Source of the DNA: Prorocentrum cordatum | Taxonomy: Eukaryota > Sar > Dinophyceae > Prorocentrales > Prorocentraceae | Direction of reading: 5' to 3' | DNA length: 64,000 nucleotides | Assembly (NCBI GenBank): GCA_963575745.1 | Contig: CAUYUJ010001337.1 | Location: forward strand, 525,150 to 589,149 | Part shown: in pieces, positions 1 to 10,162 of the stretch | Position numbering within the stretch: the first letter of the stretch is position 1 | How the letters are laid out: every line of letters begins with the position of its first letter | The notes under the pieces: generated by a model | The model's database searches: none | What the model saw: only the letters and a program-made list of their open reading frames with translations | What the model was told of the DNA's origin: nothing | Program-made: the position numbers and the translations under genes

Positions 1-2
1 AA

Positions 3-541
3 GAAGGAAGCGATGTCGACAGCGGAGATGAGCCAGAGACTCGGGTCCCCCAGGATGCCAAGGGCACCCCTCAGGACGAGATGGACCCGTCGGAGGAAGA
101 CAAGAGGCTCTTGTACAAAGTCCATGTCAATATTGGCCATCCCGAGACCCGTCGTTTCTGTCGAGTTCTTAGAGCCGGGGGGTCAAGCGCCACCTGATAA
201 GATGGGCCAGGAATAGTTTCCGCTGTGCCGAGTGCGAGGAGCATCGACGAGCGGGCAACCTCCGCCGGGTGGCTCTTCCCAGGACCTTTCGTTTCAACCA
301 CATTGTGGGCATCGACCTGTTCTATTTGGATTTCCAAGAGGTCTCGCATCCGTTCTTCAACGTGGTCGACCACGGATCTAATCTCCAGGTCTGTTGCAGG
401 GTCGCGAATGCTAGGGCCGCCACTGTCTGGGCTGGTTTTGTGCAATGCTGGATGAGGCCACTAGGCGCTCCTCATTTTATGATTTCCGACGGAGGTTCCG
501 AGTTCGGAGAACGTTTCGCTTGAGGGCTGGAGCAATGGGGG
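3..541 (+). pseudogene. Ty1/copia element 0: integrase N-terminal half, broken
   Basis: This encodes the zinc-binding and first catalytic part of a copia integrase, which inserts retrotransposon cDNA into the genome. It is open from the window edge, so Gag and protease lie outside. The HxxxH half of the HHCC finger is at 123-140 (HVNIGH). The CxxC half (CAEC) is at 224-235 in another frame, so an indel in the G run near 175-181 has shifted the frame. The first catalytic Asp is in GIDLFYLD (codon 314) and the second in ISDGGSEF (codon 488). A TGA at 521-523 interrupts the core, probably a mutated Arg codon. The next frame continues directly into the intact polyprotein at 542. What is seen is a broken pol gene; the host copy is probably inactive. 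Confidence 0.85.
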
Positions 542-3500
542 GTGAAGCACCATGTGTGCGACGCGGACTCCCCCTGGCAAAACGGGAAGGTTGAACGCCA
601 TGGGGGTTGGATTAAAGACCGCGTGAAGGCTGAGCTCGACGCCGGAGCTCATCCGCCAGGGGATCTGGAAGAGCTGGACACGCTCGCTCACGAGCTCACA
701 GCCCATAAGAATCGATATTGGCACAGAGGAGGGTTCTCGCCACTCCAGCTCGTGTTCGGAGAGAACCCACGACTTCCACACGACCTTTTAAGCGACGATT
801 CTTACGGTCTCCCAGGCTGGGAAGACTCTCTCCGACCTTCCTCCGAGCAGGATGCGGCCGGTGCTGAGTTCGCCAGGGCCCAGCAGATCAGGGCCTCTGC
901 TCGCGACCTGGCTATGCGAGCCATGGCCCGCGAGAAGATGAGCCGCGCCTCGAGGGCCCGGGGCCCCGCTCCCAGGGAGTTCTTGCCTGGACAATGGGTC
1001 TACGTGTGGAGACATATGACTAGGTCCTCGTCTCGAGCGGATGCTCTCGGCCGGCGTCGTGACGGATGGTGTGGTCCCGGGGCCGTGGTGCTCGCTCAGG
1101 GCGGGACTGTCTGGGCGGCGGTGCGAGCGCGTTTGTGGAAGTGCTCGGCCGAGCAGCTGCGTCTCGCGAGCGCTGATGAGGAGCTGGGGGTGCAGTTGAC
1201 GCAGAGTCCTCAATGGCAGGAACTGCTAAGACAGTCAGCCACCCGACGGGCCACCGCTGTGGACGTGCAGCGAGAATGCCCACCACCAGAGGATGCGTGG
1301 GACAACCAGGTTAGGAGGGATATGGATCCGGCCCCTCAGGTGCCAGGTCAACCCGAGTCATTGCCAGAGGCTAGTCGTCCCGCCCCAGCGGTCCCAGTTC
1401 CTTCGTTTTCCCCAGGGGCCTCGATTCCCGACTCCGGGATTCGCCGCGTTCCCGAGGGTCCCAGGGCCGAGGAACGAGGGCCAAATTCCGAGGCCGGATC
1501 GGCGGAGGCCCAAGCCGGGTCGGAGAGGACCAGGTTCCCATCTAACGACCTCTCCCGTCAGTCCTCGGAAGCTCATGGTTCCAGGGAAGGAGCCGAGAGA
1601 GTAGAGCCTCCGATCCCTGCTCCGGATCCCTCCGCCTTTCCTTCTCCGGTTGCTGCTACTCCTCCTTCCGTTTCCGTGCCTCCTGTTCCTCCTCCCCCTC
1701 CTCTTCCTCTTCTTCTTCCTCGTTTTCAAGAGGAGCCGAAGTCAGAAGGGGTGGCTGGGGGATCTCGGATGACCAGTGTTCCTCCCAGACCCAGGGCACG
1801 CCTGGCTCAGCCCGAGGACGTGCCGGCATGCATCCGTCGCGCCAGGTCCGAGGCCCCGCCGGAAGTGAAAAGACCAAGGATTGGGTCCCCACCTCCTGGC
1901 CTTGCGACTGCCCCTCCCCTCTCGTCTGGTCCTTCCTCCTCTTGCCACCCCTTACCTTCCTCTTCCGAGGCTGGGGCGTCGCATGTTGTAAGAGAGGAGG
2001 AGCCAGCCAGACAGGTGCAGTCAGGCCGGCTGGAACCTCGAAGACCAGTCAGCCAGATGGTGCGCGATCTCGAGACGCCGGGCCTAGCACGACCACCCGC
2101 TAGAGGCAGGAGTCGATCGCCCGCGGGAGGAGCCGCTGACTTCCACATCTTCCCAGGGAATGTTGGCGACGGTGTCCAGGCCAGGCTCCTGGACCCGGGA
2201 GCTTTCGAGGATTCCGAGGTCTTTGCCACTAGTAGGGGGGGGGGGGGGGTTTCTCTGAAAAATCTGTCGCCAGCCGAGAGGGAGAAGTTCGTCGCCTCCG
2301 ACTCCAAGGAGTGGGAAGCGACGCCAGGCACGGGAGCGGTCGAGATTATTTCCCCGGCGAAGGCGGAGGTCGTGCGGAAGCTGCACTCGGATCGGATCAT
2401 TTCTAGTAGAATGGTCCGACGATGGAAGCCGGTGGAAGGAACGTTGAAGGACCCCGATGCCAAATCACGATGGTGCGTTCATGGGCACAGAGACCCCGAT
2501 TCAGGGGCGTTGGCGGTCTATGCCCCAACGCCGCAAACGTCGAGCATCATGATGTTTTTGCAGGTTGTCATGAACCTGGGTTTATTTGCCGACATTGCCG
2601 ATGTTAAAAATGCGTTCTGTCAGTCCGACCCCATGTCCCGCACCCAGGGCCAAATCTTCGTGGAACCCTGCGAAGGAATCAAACTTCCCCCAGGTTCCTT
2701 GATTCTCTTAAAGGTGAATGTTTACGGACTTGACGACGCCCCCGTGGCCTGGAGAAAGACGGTCGTCAGCTTCTTGGAGCGTCACGGATCTACGCGCTCC
2801 CTGTTAGAACCCTGCTGGTGGATACGATATGGACCAAACGGCAGTGTTCGGAACATGATGCTTCTAGAAGTTGACGATTTCTTTATTGGGAGTGCTACGA
2901 CCGAGGACCGCAAGTGGCTCAGGGACCGACTGGAATCGAGGTTCAAGTTCGGAAAATACCGCGACTGTGGTGCCGGACCGGTGGACTTTGCAGGACGTCG
3001 AATCACCATCGGGCCCAAACGTGCTGCCGTAGACATGGAAAAGTATATCTTGGAGGAGATACGACCGTTGTCCGTGGCACGAGGTAGGTTGTCGCACAAA
3101 GATGCTCCACTCGAACCCTCTGAGTTCCGTGCTTTGAGATCTCTAGTGTATAAGTTCAACTGGCTCGGACGCGAGGTTCGTCCAGAGGCAGCCGGAGTGG
3201 CGAGTATTTTGGCAAGTCGCCTGAAGGCGGCAACCACCAGAGACACAATCATCGCCAATGAGTTCGTTCGCCATCTACGATCATCAGCATCCAGGGGCAT
3301 TACTGTATGGAAGCTGGACCCAGATAAAATGGCTTTCGTATCATTTTCAGATGCAGGGGGTGCGGGCGCTTTCGGGGATATGATAGACGAGAAGGGCCTC
3401 CCCGAGGATCCTACCCAAGGGGCATGGATGGTTCTCGCTTGTGACCAGGCTACTCTAGATAACAAGGCTGTTAAGGCGTCCATCCTCGGCTGGAGGAGCT

Positions 3501-4183
3501 CAAAGCTCCGTAGGAAGGTGCCCTCTACGTTGGCAGGGGAAACACAAGCCCTGTCTGCCGCAGTAGCAGAAGTAGAATATCTTCAGATTTTATACCGAGA
3601 TGTTGTTTTTAATGCTGTCCATGTTCGAGACCATCATAGGGGGTCCGGGCCGTTCACTATTGTTATACGCCGGGACTGCCGTCTGGGATCTAGAGAGAAG
3701 CAGGTGCATGTCGTAGATGCCAAGTCTATTTACGACACGATGATGAAGGAAGGAAATGCTAGTGCAAAATATAGAAGGACGACCATCGACCTAGCCATAA
3801 TCTGCGAGGCTCTAGAACGTGCTAGAGGTAGAGTTCGTTGGATACCACACGGTAGGATGCCAGTCGACTCGTTGACCAAGGATGACGTTACCAAGTGTAA
3901 CGCGGCACTGTTCGACCTCATGACCAGCGGGGGATTGATCCTCATAGACGAAGGGTCAGAAGTCGAGCGGAGACGAGAGCAGCCAGGCCTGAATAATCGT
4001 TCCCAAGCCGCCTCGAGGAAGGAGTTGAATCAGGCCGAGATGATTTCTTGGAGTGAGTTCTTCTCGAGCTTCTCCGAGGACTCGATCGGCAGTGGTGGTG
4101 GTGGTTGTTGCTCTCCCCTCCTCCTCCCTTCCTGTCCTCAACCTCCTGCCCCGGTGCCGGACACCACAGAGGTGTTCCAGTGA
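542..4183 (+). CDS. Ty1/copia element 0 polyprotein: integrase end, reverse transcriptase, RNase H
   Basis: This frame is the rest of the pol polyprotein and begins in the middle of the integrase, so the true start lies upstream of the stop at 521. The integrase catalytic Glu is in KVERHGG (codon 593), 34 residues after the second Asp. A Pro/Ser/Arg-rich linker of about 400 residues follows. The RVT_2-type reverse transcriptase has motif A DIADVKNAF (about 2591) and the catalytic pair in LLEVDDFF (2873-2878). RNase H shows SFSDAGG (about 3350), GETQALS, VVDAKS and the copia-type end VDSLTK (about 3862). A tail of about 100 residues ends in a Ser/Gly/Cys/Pro-rich stretch. A run of 15 G at 2235-2249 lies in frame. 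Only the stop and frameshift upstream disable this copy. It lacks the accessory domains seen in the two other copia elements here and appears to be a separate copia lineage. Confidence 0.9.
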   Translation: MKHHVCDADSPWQNGKVERHGGWIKDRVKAELDAGAHPPGDLEELDTLAHELTAHKNRYWHRGGFSPLQLVFGENPRLPHDLLSDDSYGLPGWEDSLRPSSEQDAAGAEFARAQQIRASARDLAMRAMAREKMSRASRARGPAPREFLPGQWVYVWRHMTRSSSRADALGRRRDGWCGPGAVVLAQGGTVWAAVRARLWKCSAEQLRLASADEELGVQLTQSPQWQELLRQSATRRATAVDVQRECPPPEDAWDNQVRRDMDPAPQVPGQPESLPEASRPAPAVPVPSFSPGASIPDSGIRRVPEGPRAEERGPNSEAGSAEAQAGSERTRFPSNDLSRQSSEAHGSREGAERVEPPIPAPDPSAFPSPVAATPPSVSVPPVPPPPPLPLLLPRFQEEPKSEGVAGGSRMTSVPPRPRARLAQPEDVPACIRRARSEAPPEVKRPRIGSPPPGLATAPPLSSGPSSSCHPLPSSSEAGASHVVREEEPARQVQSGRLEPRRPVSQMVRDLETPGLARPPARGRSRSPAGGAADFHIFPGNVGDGVQARLLDPGAFEDSEVFATSRGGGGVSLKNLSPAEREKFVASDSKEWEATPGTGAVEIISPAKAEVVRKLHSDRIISSRMVRRWKPVEGTLKDPDAKSRWCVHGHRDPDSGALAVYAPTPQTSSIMMFLQVVMNLGLFADIADVKNAFCQSDPMSRTQGQIFVEPCEGIKLPPGSLILLKVNVYGLDDAPVAWRKTVVSFLERHGSTRSLLEPCWWIRYGPNGSVRNMMLLEVDDFFIGSATTEDRKWLRDRLESRFKFGKYRDCGAGPVDFAGRRITIGPKRAAVDMEKYILEEIRPLSVARGRLSHKDAPLEPSEFRALRSLVYKFNWLGREVRPEAAGVASILASRLKAATTRDTIIANEFVRHLRSSASRGITVWKLDPDKMAFVSFSDAGGAGAFGDMIDEKGLPEDPTQGAWMVLACDQATLDNKAVKASILGWRSSKLRRKVPSTLAGETQALSAAVAEVEYLQILYRDVVFNAVHVRDHHRGSGPFTIVIRRDCRLGSREKQVHVVDAKSIYDTMMKEGNASAKYRRTTIDLAIICEALERARGRVRWIPHGRMPVDSLTKDDVTKCNAALFDLMTSGGLILIDEGSEVERRREQPGLNNRSQAASRKELNQAEMISWSEFFSSFSEDSIGSGGGGCCSPLLLPSCPQPPAPVPDTTEVFQ

Positions 4184-4257
4184 GACCAAGGAGAACATCT
4201 CTTTTGTTTTGTACCAGCGCGCGAAGGCGCCAGTGCACTGATGATTAGGAGCTTGCG

Positions 4258-4347
4258 ACGTCCACAGGGGACCTCTAAACCTGCAAGAAAGCTTAGGGCA
4301 TGTGAATGCGTGCCATATTTTCACCTACAGGTTTAGCTAGTGGACGT
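4258..4347. repeat. Interrupted inverted repeat 3' of element 0
   Basis: ACGTCCAC (4258-4265) pairs with GTGGACGT (4340-4347), and TAAACCTG (4276-4283) pairs with CAGGTTTA (4328-4335). Together they form a nested two-step hairpin starting 75 bp after the pol stop codon. It could be a structured 3' UTR/LTR feature of the retrotransposon or a tiny foldback insertion. The 5' LTR is outside the window, so the LTR cannot be delimited. Confidence 0.55.
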
Positions 4348-4454
4348 TTATCCTTGATTTACGGTAGTGTGTGTACTATCGTTTGTACTGTTGCATACGC
4401 AGGACAGTGTGAGTGCACCGTGGTTTGCACGTTGGCTCAAGTCTAAAAACCTTT

Positions 4455-4800
4455 GACTGCCGCTGCTGCTGCCGCAGTCGGAGTCGTCGGTGTCGCGTTC
4501 GTCGGAGTCGTCGGAGTCGTCGGCGTCGTCGTCGTCGTCGGTGTCGGAGTCGTCGGAGTCGTCGTCGTCGTCATCGGTATCGGAGTCGTCGTCGTCGTCG
4601 TCGTCGTTGGAGTCGTCGGAGTCGTCGATGTCGTCGGCGTCGTCGTCGTCGGTGTCGGGGCCGTCGGAGTCGTCGGAGTCGTCGGCGTTGTGGGAGTCGT
4701 CGTCGTCGGAGTCGTTGTCGTCGTCGTCGTCGTCGTCGTCGACGTCGTCGTCATCGGCGTCGTCGTCGTCGTCGTCGGTGTCGGAGTCGTCGGAGGCGTC
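4455..4800. repeat. GTC/GGA trinucleotide array
   Basis: About 345 bp of GTC units mixed with GGAGTC hexamers. All frames are open for over 100 codons (poly-Ser, poly-Asp, poly-Val), which follows from the repeat and is not evidence of a gene. The last unit runs into the left arm of a 13-bp inverted repeat. Confidence 0.9.
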
Positions 4801-4833
4801 AGGAGACATGACACATGCCCCCTGACGCCTCCG
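4791..4833. repeat. 13-bp perfect inverted repeat at array end
   Basis: CGGAGGCGTCAGG (4791-4803) and its exact complement (4821-4833) flank a 17-bp loop. The left arm overlaps the end of the GTC array. Confidence 0.7.
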
Positions 4834-5889
4834 ATGCGTGCATATCTGCTCTTAAATTTCACTACCAACAATATTCACTTGACTGCAGTACGTAATACTT
4901 GATACTTGACGCGGGCGAAAGCTTCGTCCACGAGCATTTGGTACACCTGGCATCTTTTTAAATAGTCCCCTATACGCGGGGGGATCGCACCCACCACTTG
5001 CACGTCGGGCTGGCGACTCGTACGCATGTTTGGAGGAGACTGGGGAGGGCGGGTGGCCAGACTGGCGGACGCCAGTGGCATCTCCGAAGTGCCCTCCGCG
5101 TCCTCCCGCCATGCCGGACGATGGGAGCACCCTGATGCAAATACTGTCTGACTACGCAAGAGTGACCTTTCGCCAGAGTGACCTTTCGTGCGGCCCCATT
5201 GGGATCCCCCGATCGCCGAACGCGATGCGATAGTAGCGTCTTGCGCGCTTGGGGATGCCCTCCCCGCCGCGGTCCCCCGAAAGCCGCGCACCAAAGGTCA
5301 CTCGTGCCTAGGGTCACTCCTTACGTGTAGCAGAATTTCGTGGGTACAAAACTGACCGTCCCTTTCAGGACTCTTCTGAACCAAATTTATTTCGGATCGT
5401 GTGCATGCAAAGGCATGGACAAGCATCGTTCCAACATGCGCTAGAAGTTACAACATGGAAAACACAGGCCCCAGTCCTCCGTACTTTAGCTTAGGTTTTC
5501 AGCCATGGGCCCGTTTTCTGCCTTTCCCTTCTCCAGCGTGCGCTGACGTCGCAAGCGGCCAGCCCTCCTCTCAGCTCGGAAGCCCTGCCTGCGCAGGTCT
5601 CCACGCAGTACTGCCATCTGCTCCTTTGCTTCGTCGTCCTCAGGCTGGGCACCCGCCTCGGCGGCTCCTTGGGATCCGCTCCGGTCCGATTCCGATATGC
5701 CGACGATCCGATGCGGCCCGATGTTAGCCGGGCGCCATTGCGCATCCTGGCGATGCCGACCCGATTCGGTTTTGACTCCGTGCCGAGGCAGCCTGGTCCG
5801 ACTGCACACTCCGATGCGATCCGATTTCCCGATTCGACGTTGCTTGATCTCGTGTTCCTGGGGCGCCCGTGGGATCGGAGGAAGGATGA
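4834..5889. other. Unassigned stretch
   Basis: No gene recognised. It contains a 14-bp direct repeat AGAGTGACCTTTCG at 5159-5172 and 5175-5188, and between about 5680 and 5850 an unusual density of CCGAT/CCGAC pentamers. Open frames are short and composition-driven. Confidence 0.6.
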
Positions 5890-6310
5890 GCGTCACCACC
5901 ACCACCACCACCACCAAAAAAACCACTCCAGTGAGGAGTTCCCCGATGCATCCTCGAGTGGGGCAGGGGGACCACACTGGATAACCAAGAGCTGCGGAGC
6001 CGCCCTGAACCCCAGAATCAACAGCCTTCTGCGGAATCTTCGAGACAGAAGCTTGGAATCGGGACACCCCCAAGCCTGGAATAGTGAACAGAAGACCACC
6101 GATCTCAAGAACCACAAGGCACTGAACACATAAATGTTGTGTCCGCTAGGGCAGGGCAGGCTCCTTCCTCCTCCTCCTCCTCCTCCTCCTCCTCCTCCAC
6201 TCCACTCCTTCCCTCCTCCTCTGCTCCCTCCTCCACTCCTGTCCTCCTGCTCCTCCTCATCCTCCACTCCTGCTACTCCTGCTCCTCCTGCTCCTCCTGC
6301 TCCAGCTTGT
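5890..6310. repeat. CAC run and CCT-rich microsatellite
   Basis: A short CAC run (about 5894-5917) is followed by mixed sequence and then a CTC/TCC array at about 6164-6305. Predicted Pro- or Ser-rich frames are products of the repeat. Confidence 0.8.
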
Positions 6311-6579
6311 GCCGACGCACGCCGCACACACTTCGTGGCATCATGGGGGGGGGCCCAGCGAAGGCACGAGAGGCAAAGTCCGGATGGCGGCCTCGCTTTA
6401 TTTCGGCAGACCCTTACGCGCTTCTTGTCGTTAGAGGTAGCCACACTGACGGCTCACTGGCAAAGTCGCATGGCGTCCCCGCCTGATTTCGGCGCCCCTC
6501 TTGCACTTTGTGTCCAGTGGGAGTTTTACCACTCCAGCTCGTCGTTGAGTTGTCCCTCTGGCGCGGTCTCTGCTCGCAG

Positions 6580-6880
6580 CCATGCCGAGAGACAGAGAGA
6601 GAGAGGAAAAAAGAGGATGAGACAGAGAGTGCACGAGAGTGAGAGAGAGAGAGAGAGAGCAAGAGCGAGAGCGAGAGAGAGAGAGAGAGAGCACGAGAGC
6701 GTTATACTATATCATAACACAACAGATGCAGAGTATCACGGAAAGAGGATAACGAGAGAGAGAGAGAGAGCGAGATAGTGAGAAAAAAGGGAGATAGAGA
6801 GGCAGAGAGAGAGAGAGAGTGAAAGAGAGTGAGATGGAGCGAGAGAGAGAGCGAGGGCGAGATAGAAAGATAGGAGAGGA
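6580..6880. repeat. GA-rich microsatellite cluster
   Basis: Several GAGAGA blocks separated by short unique pieces. The segments on either side (6320-6580 and 6880-7360) hold nothing recognisable. Confidence 0.85.
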
Positions 6881-7361
6881 ATGAGTAGGCCATGGTCAAG
6901 CGGTAATCACATCACTTGTTACACAGGGGGGGAGTGCTTCTACGCTCAGAAGGGCCGCTGGGGGGGGCTTCCGGAGACTCGGGGACCGATCTCGTACGCC
7001 TGTGATCGATCGGTCAGGGGCGCCTCTGCTGATGTCCAGAGTTGCGGATTGTCTGTCCTCGTGCGACCATGTAAACCGCCACCTCATAATGGGCCTACCA
7101 AGTCTCCCTGGGGAACCCAGGGTGGCGGCATCATAATGGGTATGGTTCGATATTTGACGCGCAATCGGCTGCGAATCGCTTGAGCGCTCTTGCCGACACT
7201 GTTCGTTTGCAGTTCTGGGAGTGCATACGAGAAGCTGCAAACTCTTGTGGGGGTGGTTTGGACATCGGATCAAGCAACGCCCGCGCAAATTTGCATCGAT
7301 TCCCACAGGTTAAGCAATGCGAGCGCCGTCACACGGCACTCCTGCTCTGAAACCAGCCGCA

Positions 7362-7492
7362 CGGGACCCAAACACATACACCACCACCATCTCCCTCATC
7401 CCTCCCTCTCCCAGGAACGAGGAGAGGAATAATAGGGTAGAGGAGGGAGGAGCAGTCGACGTGGTGGTGGTGGTGTATATGCTTGGGGCCCG
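7362..7492. mobile_element. 131-bp MITE-like element, copy 1
   Basis: The two ends (7362-7389 and 7465-7492) form a 28-bp imperfect terminal inverted repeat with 3 mismatches, its inner part being TACACCACCACCA. The interior is CT-rich on the left and GA-rich on the right. Both ends match the element at 50845-51070, which shows that this is a dispersed family. No coding capacity is visible. No convincing target-site duplication was found. Confidence 0.7.
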
Positions 7493-7620
7493 CAAGCCAG
7501 ATTCGTTACCGAAGCGTTTTTTTGTATAGGGGTGCCTCATACTACTTCCATGTATAAGGACCTCTCGTCCTGGACCAGGGCCGCTGCATTCAGTGCAGTG
7601 TGATTGCGAGCTGTCGGTTC

Positions 7621-8760
7621 GCAGTTCCCCAGGGACCCGCGAGGTCTCCAGCTGGATCCCCGTGCAACTCCACGCCGCGGGACCTCCCAGGAGCCCACGC
7701 AAGTGGCGACAGTCGCACACTGCACAGCCCCCCAGAGAGCCGCGAGGTGCCAACTGGATCCCCGTGTAACTCCACGCCGAGGGACCTCCCAGGAGCCAAA
7801 GAGAGTGGCGACAGTTGTGCACCGCGCAGCCCTCCAGGGAGCCGTGAGGTTCCAGCTGGATCCCCGTTTAACCTCACGCCGCGGGACCTCCCAAGAGCCC
7901 ACGCACGTGGCGACAGTTGCGCAAATCGCATCCCCCCAGGGAGCCGCGGGGTCTACATTGGATCCCCGTGTAACTCCACGCCGCGGGACATCCCAGGAGC
8001 CCACGCACGTGGCGACAGTTGCGCACTGCGCAGCTCTCCAGGGAGCCGCGAGGTTCCAGCTGGATCGCCCGTACAACCCCACGCCGCGGGACTTCCCAGC
8101 CTTTGCAAGTGGCGACAGTCGCGGACTGCGCAGCCCCCCAGGGAGCCACGAGGTTCCAGCTGGATCCCTGTGTAACTCCACGCCGCGAGACCTCCCAGGA
8201 GCCCAAGAACGTGGCGGCAGTTGCGCACTGCGCAGCCCTCGAGGGAGCCACGAGGTTCCAAGTGGATCACCGTGCAACTCCACGCAGCGGAACCTCCCAG
8301 GAGCCCGCGACCGTGGCGACAGTTCCGCCATTCCCAGCCCCCCCCCCCCTCCCCAGGGAGCCGCGAGGTCCCAGCTGGATCCCCTTTGTCGCGGGACCTC
8401 CCAGGAGTCCATAAAAGTTGCAACAGTTTCACATTTCGCAGCCCCCCAGGGACCCGCGAGGTCCCAACTGGATCTCCGTACAACTCCACGCTGCGGGACT
8501 TCCCAGGAGCCCACGAAAGTGGCGACAGTTGCGCATTTCGCAGCCCCCCAGGAGAGCCGCGAGGTCCCACCTGGATCCCCGTGTCCCCCCACGCCGAGGG
8601 ACCTCCCAGAAGCCTACGCACGTGGCGACAGTTGCGCACTGCGCAGCCCCCCAGAGCCGCGAGGTTCCAACTGGATCCCCGTGTCCCCCCACTCCGCGGG
8701 ACCTCTTAAGAAACCTCGAACGTGGTTACAGTTGTGCACTTCGCAGCCCCTCAGGGACGC
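7621..8760. repeat. 102-bp minisatellite, about 11 units
   Basis: The core GGATCC/GGATC recurs at 7654, 7756, 7858, 7960, 8062, 8162, 8264, 8377, 8470, 8573 and 8673. The period is 102 bp for the first five units and the fluctuation increases later. Because 102 is a multiple of three, long frames stay open on both strands (up to 399 codons on plus and 351 on minus), each a 34-residue peptide repeat. Nothing else, such as a splice site, extra-array coding sequence or family motif, supports translation, so it is listed as a repeat. Confidence 0.9.
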
Positions 8761-9200
8761 AGGCAGGACGAAGGAGAGAAGGAAGGAAGACGAGAAGGAA
8801 TAGAAGACAAGAGGCAGGAAGTATGAGACAGCAGCAAGCATTTCGCTCTGAGACCGTTTCAAATTACAGTATCCGAGGGTCTCAAGACGGCACAGGGGGC
8901 GCCTCAGAGACGTCCGAGGCGGCCCCAAAACGGTCCAGCGGAGTCTCCAGAGGCCCCGAAGACGATTCAAGAACGCCCTGGATCGTTAACAGAGGGCTCC
9001 GCATGCCTCTGAGGCTACCCCGCTGCCCGATCGGCCTCCAAGGCGAGCCAAGGAGTCTCCAGAAGCACTCGCACAAGAGCCCCAAGAAACATAAGTCGTT
9101 GATGTCGGTGGTTTGTTTACGTTTCTAGTTTTGCGTTTCGGGCTTCTCCACGCCCTCAAACGGCCCAAGAGGCCACCAGGATCGTGACAAGACCGCCTCC
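8761..9200. other. Unassigned stretch upstream of copia element 1
   Basis: No domain recognised. The Gag region of element 1 would be expected here or just downstream, but I cannot identify it. Confidence 0.4.
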
Positions 9201-9302
9201 GACTCCCCCACGAAGGTGCCAACACAGCACCCCAGGGCTCCAACACGACGCACGAGACCATCAGCAACGCCACCGACCACCAGTGACGGTGATGTCACGA
9301 AG

Positions 9303-9505
9303 TGTGCCATATGCCTCGAAGAGTTTGCATACCACGATAATGTATGGAGGCTCCAACGTGGCCATATATTCCACGCGCATCGTTGGGACTCTTGCACAGG
9401 CGCACGTGGACCGACAGCTGGAGGGTGCCCCAAACGAGGCACCATGTGCCACATGTAACATGCCAAGGTGTAGGCTTTATCGCAGCTGGGTTCCACTACG
9501 CCCTC
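9303..9505 (+). pseudogene. Element 1: RING-like zinc finger
   Basis: The frame shows CAICLEEF followed by a VWRLQ block and GHIFHAHRWDSC, the spacing of a RING-H2 finger. The Cys normally before the central His is Arg here (RGHIFH), and the next Cys pair is disturbed. The expected closing part appears in another frame as CQGVGFIAAGFHYA (from 9461), matching ACRGPAHVIVEFRLIG in element 2. RING domains usually recruit E2 ubiquitin-conjugating enzymes; a role in the retrotransposon is unknown. The copy is frameshifted and lacks zinc ligands, so it is not functional as read. Confidence 0.6.
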
Positions 9506-10102
9506 GCAGGAGAGCATAAGGCGGAGGACCGACATGAAGAAATACCCCGCGGGGCAAATGAACTCAGGGACCTTCGGGAAGAACACCCGATCACGGCCAT
9601 GATGGCAGGCTCCACGGTGCCAGCGGGGACGTTAGCCGCTTCTGCGGGGCAACCTGCTGCACCTCCATACTTGTGGTCAAAGCCAGCAGCCGCGACGTCA
9701 ACTGCCGACATGCAGATGCCGCTGGTAGCCGAGTCAACGACCATTGCAGGGACACCTGCTGCAACGACACCCGCAGGGCTACCTGCGAACGACGCATGGT
9801 TTAGGCGCGTGGAGGGATCCAGCACGCCATATGGCAGAGCGCGGGGGAACCCGCTACGCTCGCGCAGGACTGATCGCCCAGTGAGTGTGCGAAGCGGCGC
9901 CAACGCTATATCCGAGTTTGGCATGCTGCGTACTGTGCTGATGGTTAACCCGGATGGTCACAACGCCGTGCGTGCCGATGAGGGTTTTTTCGGGCATATG
10001 CCTTTTACGCAGCAGTACCTTGTTTTCGAGATGATGAATACCCTTCTGAATGGATTCTCCAGCAGTATCCAAGTACAAAGGAGGAGAGCAGGGCGTACGT
10101 GA
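9504..10102 (+). pseudogene. Element 1: linker between RING-like finger and protease
   Basis: An open segment rich in Ala, Pro and Gly with no recognised domain. It contains three of the 14-bp micro-hairpins (9644, 9746, 9773), which are read in frame as AGQPA, AGTPA and AGLPA peptides. It lies where copia elements usually carry a disordered Gag-protease linker. Confidence 0.45.
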
Positions 10103-10162
10103 ACGCATTCACTTCTATGACGAGGGATCAGTGGGTATTGGGCCAGAAGCGCCGCAAAAGGC

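Noticed and set aside
4348-4902. Long Asp-, Thr-, Val- and Ser-rich open frames
   Set aside because: Produced by the GTC/GGA array on both strands.
5680-5850. Regulatory cluster of CCGAT/CCGAC boxes
   Set aside because: Degenerate spacing, no adjacent gene, and such boxes have no established meaning in this organism.
7604-8803. 34-residue repeats resembling TALE or PPR proteins by length
   Set aside because: Unit length is the only match; the residues (Pro, Ser, Arg, Gly rich, no helical pairs) do not fit either family.
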